NCBI GenBank assembly: GCA_009781525.1 | Contig: WQXZ01000047.1 | Coordinates: forward strand, 1-10,468 | From: Coriobacteriia bacterium | GTDB taxonomy: Bacteria > Actinomycetota > Coriobacteriia > Coriobacteriales > UBA8131 | Length of the DNA: 10,468 bases | Direction: 5' to 3' | Shown: in pieces, positions 6,651-10,468 of the stretch | How positions within the stretch are numbered: position 1 is the first letter of the stretch | How the letters are laid out: every line of letters begins with the position of its first letter | Program-made: the position numbers and the translations under genes | Notes under the pieces: model-generated | Told to the model about the DNA's origin: nothing | Database searches by the model: none | Seen by the model: the letters and a program-made list of their open reading frames with translations, nothing else

Positions 6651-7842
6651 CCCTGAGAAAGGTTTCTCCGGATATAAGACTGAATGAGCAGGCTTTTTGC
6701 GGGCAGGCTTGGATACAGGCGCTACAGCCAAGGCAGTACAGTGGGTCAGCGTAAACGACGCCATTTTCAATGCTGCGAGCCTTCAAGGCACAAGCCTCAA
6801 CGCAGGTTCCGCACGCATCACATGCATCCGAGTCGGTCTGGCTGACCAGTTGTGTGACGCTACTTGCATTTGCAGGGTTCCTGCCGATAGCTTCAACCAG
6901 AGCTTGGCGATGAGACGACAGAATCGGCTTTTTTGATCCTGAAAAGGTGTTTTGCAGGTCTTCAGCCAATAGGGTTCTACTTAGTGTCTGGCGACGAGCG
7001 CGAATCAGAATAGCTTCATCAGCTGAGCGGTTACCGGTTCTATTGGAATCATCAAGGGTTCTTTTCAGCTCTCCATAGAGTCCGGTAAATGCCTCACGTC
7101 GATCCGCTTCACTTTCTCTTACCAGATAATCGCGCACGCTTGGCTTCTGATATTGGGGCACATCCTCGGGTGAATTGATAATGGAGACGCTTTGATTGCT
7201 CCAGCGTTCAGCCCTATCTATTGAGTCAGCAAAGGTGTCAACTACCCCGTCTTTGCAATTAACTGGACAAAGATCGCATTGACCTGGTGGTAGGTAGACA
7301 CTGACATGGTTCAGTGACGTAACGCCTATTTCATTCAAAGCTGTGAACCAGAGCTCACTGGAAAGAATAGCCAGACAGGGAACAACAAAGAGGTTCTCAC
7401 TGACTTCAGCCTGCTTCAGGATGGTTAAGGCAGCTTGGGCTGCTTCGGGGTCTGAGCTTTCAGATTCAAGCCGTAATAATGCAAAACTACGCGAGCAGGT
7501 TATCGCCAGGTGCTCGACACGCAAGGTCGCCTGCAATAAAACCCTGATCAACTGTTGGTGCGTCAGAGTGGTTGCAGCAATCGCGTTCGTAGGGCAAAGG
7601 CTGATACAGTATCCGCACTTCAGGCAGTCTCTGGTAACAATCGGACGCTGTAAGACGGTTGCTGTGATCGCGTCCACCGGGCAAGCCTCGATACAGATCT
7701 GGCACTCGGTTGCCTGCTTAGCACTTCGCAGACACTGGCTGCTCATGGCAATGACACTACCGGTGCCAAAGTCAGTCAGACCAGGATTGCATCGTTTTAC
7801 CAGTTCGGTTGCTAACAGGTTGTTGTCGGAGGTCTTATCCAT
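6646..7842 (-). CDS. Ferredoxin-like protein with four 4Fe-4S motifs and a cysteine-containing central region
   Basis: A 398-residue protein using ATG at 7842; a start at 7917 would overlap the divergent gene. The N-terminal ferredoxin part has C37-x9-C47-x2-C50-x3-C54 (spacing of the first Cys is unusual) and the classical C73-x2-C76-x2-C79-x3-C83. The C-terminal part has two classical motifs at C341/C344/C347/C351 and C370/C373/C376/C380. Between them C116, C156 (VVPCLAIL) and CDLCPVNC (189-196) could hold another metal site, in a layout reminiscent of MvhD/FrhD-like domains. There is no signal peptide, so it is probably a cytoplasmic electron-transfer protein. Redox partners are not in the window. 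It lacks a Shine-Dalgarno site and has TATACT 6 nt upstream, suggesting a leaderless mRNA. The diguanylate cyclase gene follows 24 nt downstream. Exact function is unknown. Confidence 0.85.
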   Translation of the reverse strand: MDKTSDNNLLATELVKRCNPGLTDFGTGSVIAMSSQCLRSAKQATECQICIEACPVDAITATVLQRPIVTRDCLKCGYCISLCPTNAIAATTLTHQQLIRVLLQATLRVEHLAITCSRSFALLRLESESSDPEAAQAALTILKQAEVSENLFVVPCLAILSSELWFTALNEIGVTSLNHVSVYLPPGQCDLCPVNCKDGVVDTFADSIDRAERWSNQSVSIINSPEDVPQYQKPSVRDYLVRESEADRREAFTGLYGELKRTLDDSNRTGNRSADEAILIRARRQTLSRTLLAEDLQNTFSGSKKPILSSHRQALVEAIGRNPANASSVTQLVSQTDSDACDACGTCVEACALKARSIENGVVYADPLYCLGCSACIQACPQKACSFSLISGETFLRV

Positions 7843-7864
7843 ATGAAAAGTATATAGTAGAGCT
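7843..7864. promoter_or_regulatory. Symmetric divergent leaderless promoter
   Basis: The 22-bp gap between two divergent ATGs contains two overlapping -10 elements. TATAGT at 7853-7858 (plus) ends 6 nt before the TraX-family ATG at 7865. TATACT at 7854-7849 (minus) ends 6 nt before the ferredoxin-gene ATG at 7842. Each matches TATAAT at five of six positions. Neither gene has a convincing Shine-Dalgarno sequence, and there is no room for separate leaders. No good -35 was seen on either side. Confidence 0.6.
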
Positions 7865-8605
7865 ATGGAGAAAAGATATTTGAAACTTGATTCGTTTGCC
7901 TTGAAGGTTATCGCCATTATCGGTATGAGTGCAAATCATCTGGGAAACGCTTTCTATAACTATCTGCCACTGACGATTCGTGCCATTCTGATCGGCTTCG
8001 GAGGGCTGACTTTTCCGATTATGGCTTATCAGATCTCGGTCGGTTATCAGCATACTCGCGATGTTCGGAAGTATGCGCTACGCCTTGGTGCTTTTGCGCT
8101 GGTCTCACTGGTGCCGTTCATCTGGGTGCTGGGGCCAAGTCTGAATATCATGTTCACCTTACTGCTGGGGCTGTTGATTATCTGGGCGGATGACACTCTA
8201 CAGGGCAGCGATTCGAAGCGATTGGTGTTTTATCTGCTGCTGACAGCTGCAGTGCTGGTTACGCATTGGTGTGACTGGAGCTACATCGGCGTGCCGATGA
8301 TTCTGCTGTATCATCGTGGTCGTGGCCAGAGTTGGCAGCCGGTGTTGCCGGTTGCGATGGTCTGGCTAATGGGGCTAGGCACCGTAGTTGACCTGCTGGC
8401 AAGATCAGCGCCGCTGGTTTACTGGCATTACAACTTACCTATGCTGCTCTACTGCTTTGTCGGTGCAACAGCAACGATTCCGCTGATACGTGCCTACAAC
8501 GACGAGCAAGGCCGACCGATGAAGTATTTCTTCTACCTGTACTATCCGCTGCATATAGCAATACTAGGAGTAGCGAAAGGCTTGATTTTCGGTGTTTGGT
8601 GGTGA
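7865..8605 (+). CDS. TraX-family integral membrane protein
   Basis: A 246-residue polytopic membrane protein with about seven or eight hydrophobic segments. The N-terminal KLDSFALKVIAIIGMSANHLGNAF resembles the TraX signature of a Lys-Ile-Ile-Ala helix followed by a Met-x2-(Asp)-His-x-Gly motif, and the C-terminal FFYLYYPLHIAILGVAKGLI matches the family's FYxxYPxHI end. In the F plasmid TraX acetylates the pilin N-terminus; chromosomal homologues lie outside conjugation loci and are mostly uncharacterised. Here N24 occupies the position I recall as Asp in the DH motif, with H25 kept. Length is normal. No conjugation or pilin gene is in the window, so a transfer role is unlikely from context. 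The start fits a leaderless mRNA. The TGA stop lies within a GGTGGTG sequence. Confidence 0.8.
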   Translation: MEKRYLKLDSFALKVIAIIGMSANHLGNAFYNYLPLTIRAILIGFGGLTFPIMAYQISVGYQHTRDVRKYALRLGAFALVSLVPFIWVLGPSLNIMFTLLLGLLIIWADDTLQGSDSKRLVFYLLLTAAVLVTHWCDWSYIGVPMILLYHRGRGQSWQPVLPVAMVWLMGLGTVVDLLARSAPLVYWHYNLPMLLYCFVGATATIPLIRAYNDEQGRPMKYFFYLYYPLHIAILGVAKGLIFGVWW

Positions 8606-8622
8606 GCGTTGCCTGCGTTGCC
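8606..8622 (+). repeat. Tandem 8-bp repeat after the TraX-family gene
   Basis: GCGTTGCC occurs at 8606-8613 and 8615-8622, directly after the stop codon. GGTGGTG before it and CACCAC after it could pair into a hairpin over the repeats. There is no U tract, so it is not a standard terminator. 8606-8700 is visibly richer in GC than flanking genes. Confidence 0.5.
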
Positions 8623-8727
8623 ACCACACCACGCCACGCGCGCCGAACCTCCCGTTGTCGCCAGCCGCCGCTGACAACTGCGACAGGCCCCGCCCCGATA
8701 ACCTTCCGACATTCCTCCAAGTCCGCT

Positions 8728-8940
8728 GCGTCAAAAAAACCGAGTTGATGGCAGAGATTGACGATTGTGGCGATTTTTATGCTTGAATCGCCATGCGGAA
8801 TTCCGAACACTTTCGCGAGTAAGGCTCTGACCTGCATGTTTGCATTGTGTGCCTTCAGCCTGGCGACGAAGACTGCTGTGTTTTAGCGGTAGAATCGCCA
8901 CAATCGTCAATCTCTGCCATCAACTCGGTTTTTTTGACGC
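8728..8940. repeat. 48-bp perfect inverted repeat with 117-bp spacer
   Basis: The left arm, 8728-8775, begins GCGTCAAAAAAACCGAG and ends GTGGCGATT. The right arm, 8893-8940, is its exact reverse complement, ending CGGTTTTTTTGACGC. Identity stops abruptly at both ends. The spacer contains a perfect palindrome CGGAATTCCG (8796-8805) and a third copy of AATCGCCA (8786-8793) that could pair locally with 8768-8775, giving an alternative hairpin. No target-site duplication or transposase is visible. Read outward, both arms encode the same peptide IATIVNLCHQLGFFDA, but neither frame belongs to a recognisable gene. It could be a fossil duplication, a small mobile element, an invertible segment, a long RNA hairpin or an assembly artefact. 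Confidence 0.9.
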
Positions 8941-9012
8941 GGAGCTGCAAGCGGGACAATCAACCCGAAGCATCAACCCGGGCAACAAACGGTACTTTTA
9001 GCAGCGAATCAT

Positions 9013-9031
9013 CGCAGCGCTGCGCGCTGCG
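9013..9031. repeat. GC-rich hairpin
   Basis: CGCAGCGC (9013-9020) pairs perfectly with GCGCTGCG (9024-9031) around a three-base loop. The first 12 bases also form the palindrome CGCAGCGCTGCG. No U tract follows, so it is not a standard intrinsic terminator. Its role is unknown. Confidence 0.6.
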
Positions 9032-9109
9032 TGGGTATTGACTTCTGGGTTGTTTGTGGAGGGTTTGAGAGTCGGAGATGGAAGGCAGTAGGAAAGAAAG
9101 GACAATGGG

Positions 9110-9244
9110 ATGAATTACAAGGAGGAAGAACCAACCCAAAGAACAATCTGCCTTCCAATCCGAACTCTACAAAAGGTGACTACCAAGTTTCGTTGCCTCA
9201 TTCTATCGAGCAGCGAACATGATGTAGTTAGGCAGATGTCATGA
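9110..9244 (+). CDS. Possible small ORF of 44 residues
   Basis: ATG at 9110 has AAAGGA (9097-9102) 7 nt upstream and opens 44 codons ending in TGA at 9242-9244. The peptide starts MNYKEEEPTQRT and ends SSSEHDVVRQMS; it is polar, with a hydrophobic patch RCLILSSS. Its ATG overlaps the stop of an 11-codon ORF (9078-9113) in ATGA fashion. No family is recognised. It converges on the gene ending at 9276. Confidence 0.3.
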   Translation: MNYKEEEPTQRTICLPIRTLQKVTTKFRCLILSSSEHDVVRQMS

Positions 9245-9275
9245 ACTTGTAATTTTTACTTTCGCCGAAGCTGAT

Positions 9276-10355
9276 TTAGGGCTCCTGGATAATAAAGCCC
9301 ATACAGTCATTGCTGTTTGCTGCAATGTAGAAGATGATCCTGGTGTTGTCTTCTAGATCATAGACATAGAGCACGTAGTTGTACCTGTCATAGGCATATG
9401 TGTAGGTCTGTGGGTTCAGATTCATATTGCTTGAGAGCTCCATATCCTCCGGTTTCGGACTTACACCAGTCTGCGCTGCAAGCAAGGCTTGAAACGAGTA
9501 CCTATAGGTATAACGGAAGTATTGATCGATTCGATCAAACGATCGGGCAAGGTAAGTCTGGCTTGATCCTTCAGTCTCCTGCATGATGAAAAACGATACC
9601 GACCAGATAGCATAATGGTCGTCTGTTGGCATCCGCTCGATTAGCCAGGGAGGAGTTGTCTGCTGGTCAGAGCCATCGAGAATGCCTTCTTCACCAGTTT
9701 CTCCAGTCTGGTTTGCCTCATCGCCTTGGTCGGCATTACCTGGAGTATCTGCTGTGTTGTCAGCAACTCCAGTACCATCGTCTGGTACTTCGTTCTCTCC
9801 AGGGTCATTTGGATTTATATCACCAGCGTCAGCTTCATTTGTCAACACCACTTTCGCCCACTGGTCGTCTAGTATCAGGCAGTATATCAAAACACCTCTG
9901 AGGCTGACCGCGCACTGAAGATCTTCCTGCCCGTCACCATCTATGTCACAACCGTTAATGACGTAGAAGGGTAGGTCAGATTCGCTGGCGGTTTCCATGT
10001 ACTCAAACGAAGCCAGAAGGCGATCACTGTATTCGACATCAAAACCTTCTATGGGCATTCCACGACCTTGCATCATATCCAGCAGGAAACCCGTGATTCC
10101 AATATAGCGAAGATACTGCTGCTCATCGTAACTAAGTGGTCTTGCGTTTTCGGCATCGTAGAGATTCATCGGATATAAGGGTGGCGGACCACTGAAGATA
10201 ACACCGGTGTCACCTTCGGAAGATGATTCAAGTATGGCGATTTGCTCCATATACGGATCAAGCATCGGATATATTAGATTTGGCAGCACGACACCAGCGG
10301 TAAGTATTGCTACAGTAAGCAGTATCGTAATCAGATTATGCAGTTGGCGCTTCAT
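9276..10355 (-). CDS. Membrane-anchored extracytoplasmic protein with Ca-binding-like loop, unknown function
   Basis: A 359-residue protein I do not recognise. Residues 8-27 form a single hydrophobic N-terminal segment with no lipobox cysteine or clear cleavage site, suggesting an outside-facing domain on an anchor. Residues 136-146 contain CDIDGDGQEDL, a DxDxDGxxD loop like the calcium sites of dockerin, EF-hand and FG-GAP repeats, set in alternating strands (FYVINGCDIDGDG then LQCAVSLRGVLIYCL). Residues about 172-232 are a low-complexity acidic linker rich in Asp, Glu, Gly and Asn. The C-terminal part (about 236-359) is rich in Tyr and aromatics with predicted strands (YRYSFQALLAAQ, YTYAYDRYNYVLYVYDL). 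Its ATG overlaps the upstream gene's stop as TGATG, with AGGAAG upstream, so it is translationally coupled. It could sense or stabilise something at the envelope, perhaps with that neighbour. Confidence 0.75.
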   Translation of the reverse strand: MKRQLHNLITILLTVAILTAGVVLPNLIYPMLDPYMEQIAILESSSEGDTGVIFSGPPPLYPMNLYDAENARPLSYDEQQYLRYIGITGFLLDMMQGRGMPIEGFDVEYSDRLLASFEYMETASESDLPFYVINGCDIDGDGQEDLQCAVSLRGVLIYCLILDDQWAKVVLTNEADAGDINPNDPGENEVPDDGTGVADNTADTPGNADQGDEANQTGETGEEGILDGSDQQTTPPWLIERMPTDDHYAIWSVSFFIMQETEGSSQTYLARSFDRIDQYFRYTYRYSFQALLAAQTGVSPKPEDMELSSNMNLNPQTYTYAYDRYNYVLYVYDLEDNTRIIFYIAANSNDCMGFIIQEP

Positions 10356-10468
10356 CAGCTGTCTTCTTCCTGAAAGCCAGAGGCTGGATCTTCTAAATAT
10401 GTGAAATGGTCGGGTGAGGAGGAGTAGACGCGCTCGCGGATGGTTGTGAAGCGGGCGTAGTTGCTTCC
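10355..10468 (-). CDS. 3' end of an unidentified gene, truncated by the window edge
   Basis: The minus strand is open from the window edge to TGA at 10357-10355, giving the last 37 residues of a protein. They include YARFTTIRERVYSSSPDHF and end in the acidic, polar GFQEEDS. The stop overlaps the next gene's ATG (TGATG), so the two are in one operon and probably translationally coupled. I do not recognise the family from this fragment. Confidence 0.65.
   Translation of the reverse strand, partial: GSNYARFTTIRERVYSSSPDHFTYLEDPASGFQEEDS

Larger units (their letters stand above)
8606..9275. other. 670-bp region without a recognisable gene
   Basis: This gap holds the GC-rich repeat, the 48-bp inverted repeat, a compact GC hairpin and at best one small ORF. 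No long ORF here resembles a protein family. The 132-codon minus-strand ORF from 8837 runs antisense into the TraX-family gene and looks spurious. Purine-rich DNA at 9056-9140 and AT-rich DNA near 9245-9265 carry no clear promoter or terminator. Eroded coding sequence is possible. Confidence 0.6.

Noticed and set aside
7343..7846. 167-codon plus-strand ORF inside the ferredoxin-like gene
   Set aside because: The opposite strand has four cysteine cluster motifs in frame, so this ORF is a shadow.
7843..7917. Upstream start of the ferredoxin-like gene at 7917
   Set aside because: It would overlap the start of the divergent TraX-family gene by 53 bp and add a 25-residue N-terminus unlike the rest of the protein.
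8439..8837. 132-codon minus-strand ORF, faintly like DUF167/YggU near ALLAKVFGIPHGDSSI
   Set aside because: The resemblance covers only about 20 residues and the following VSG-x-TSR signature is missing. The frame also runs into the antisense of the TraX-family gene. At most it is a decayed fragment.
8728..8940. Integron attC site or CRISPR-like array
   Set aside because: The arms are too long and perfect for attC, there is no integrase or cassette gene, and there are only two inverted copies with no regular spacing.
8893..8945. Intrinsic terminator at CGGTTTTTTTGACGC
   Set aside because: The T run lies inside the repeat arm and is not preceded by a local GC stem; pairing requires the distant arm.

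Overview
The window is about 10.5 kb of chromosomal-looking bacterial DNA of intermediate GC. The core genes (coaBC, a trpB2-type tryptophan synthase beta subunit, a QueD-type enzyme) look bacterial. Several starts lack a Shine-Dalgarno sequence and instead have a -10-like hexamer 6-7 nt before the ATG, the layout of leaderless mRNAs common in Actinomycetota. Multi-cluster ferredoxin and GGDEF genes suggest an anaerobe or facultative anaerobe. My best guess is an Actinomycetota anaerobe of the Coriobacteriia type, at low to moderate confidence. No rRNA, tRNA, CRISPR array, transposase or phage gene was seen.

Layout. 21-980 (+): an unusual fusion of an RNase HI-like domain with a 6-carboxytetrahydropterin synthase (QueD) domain, with a good internal start that could also release QueD alone. 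1099-2355 (+): bifunctional CoaBC, whose CoaB signature is altered at a normally invariant Asn. 2356-2562: a leader with a perfect hairpin and a four-codon ORF behind the best Shine-Dalgarno sequence in the window. 2563-3957 (+): stand-alone TrpB2. 3958-4270: convergent intergenic region with a strong bidirectional terminator and a possible 26-residue ORF. 4271-5137 (-): a MarR-type regulator with a Pro-rich linker and Arg/Gly-rich tail, preceded by a near-consensus promoter whose start region carries a perfect 7+7 inverted repeat, probably an autoregulatory operator. 5269-6621 (-): membrane diguanylate cyclase. 6646-7842 (-): ferredoxin-like protein with four 4Fe-4S motifs, probably co-transcribed with the cyclase gene. 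7865-8605 (+): TraX-family membrane protein, divergent from the ferredoxin gene across a 22-bp gap holding two overlapping, nearly symmetric -10 elements.

8606-9275 contains no recognisable gene. It holds a 48-bp perfect inverted repeat around a 117-bp spacer, a GC-rich hairpin and a possible 44-residue ORF. 9276-10355 (-) encodes a membrane-anchored extracytoplasmic protein with a Ca-binding-like DxDxDG loop and an acidic linker. It is translationally coupled (TGATG) to the 3' end of an unidentified gene running off the right edge.

The first three genes are housekeeping metabolism (tRNA queuosine, coenzyme A, tryptophan). The central minus-strand block combines redox, c-di-GMP and regulatory functions. 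No complete new system is evident. The most notable signals are the RNase H-QueD fusion, the CoaB active-site change, the symmetric divergent promoter, the four-codon leader ORF and the 48-bp inverted repeat.
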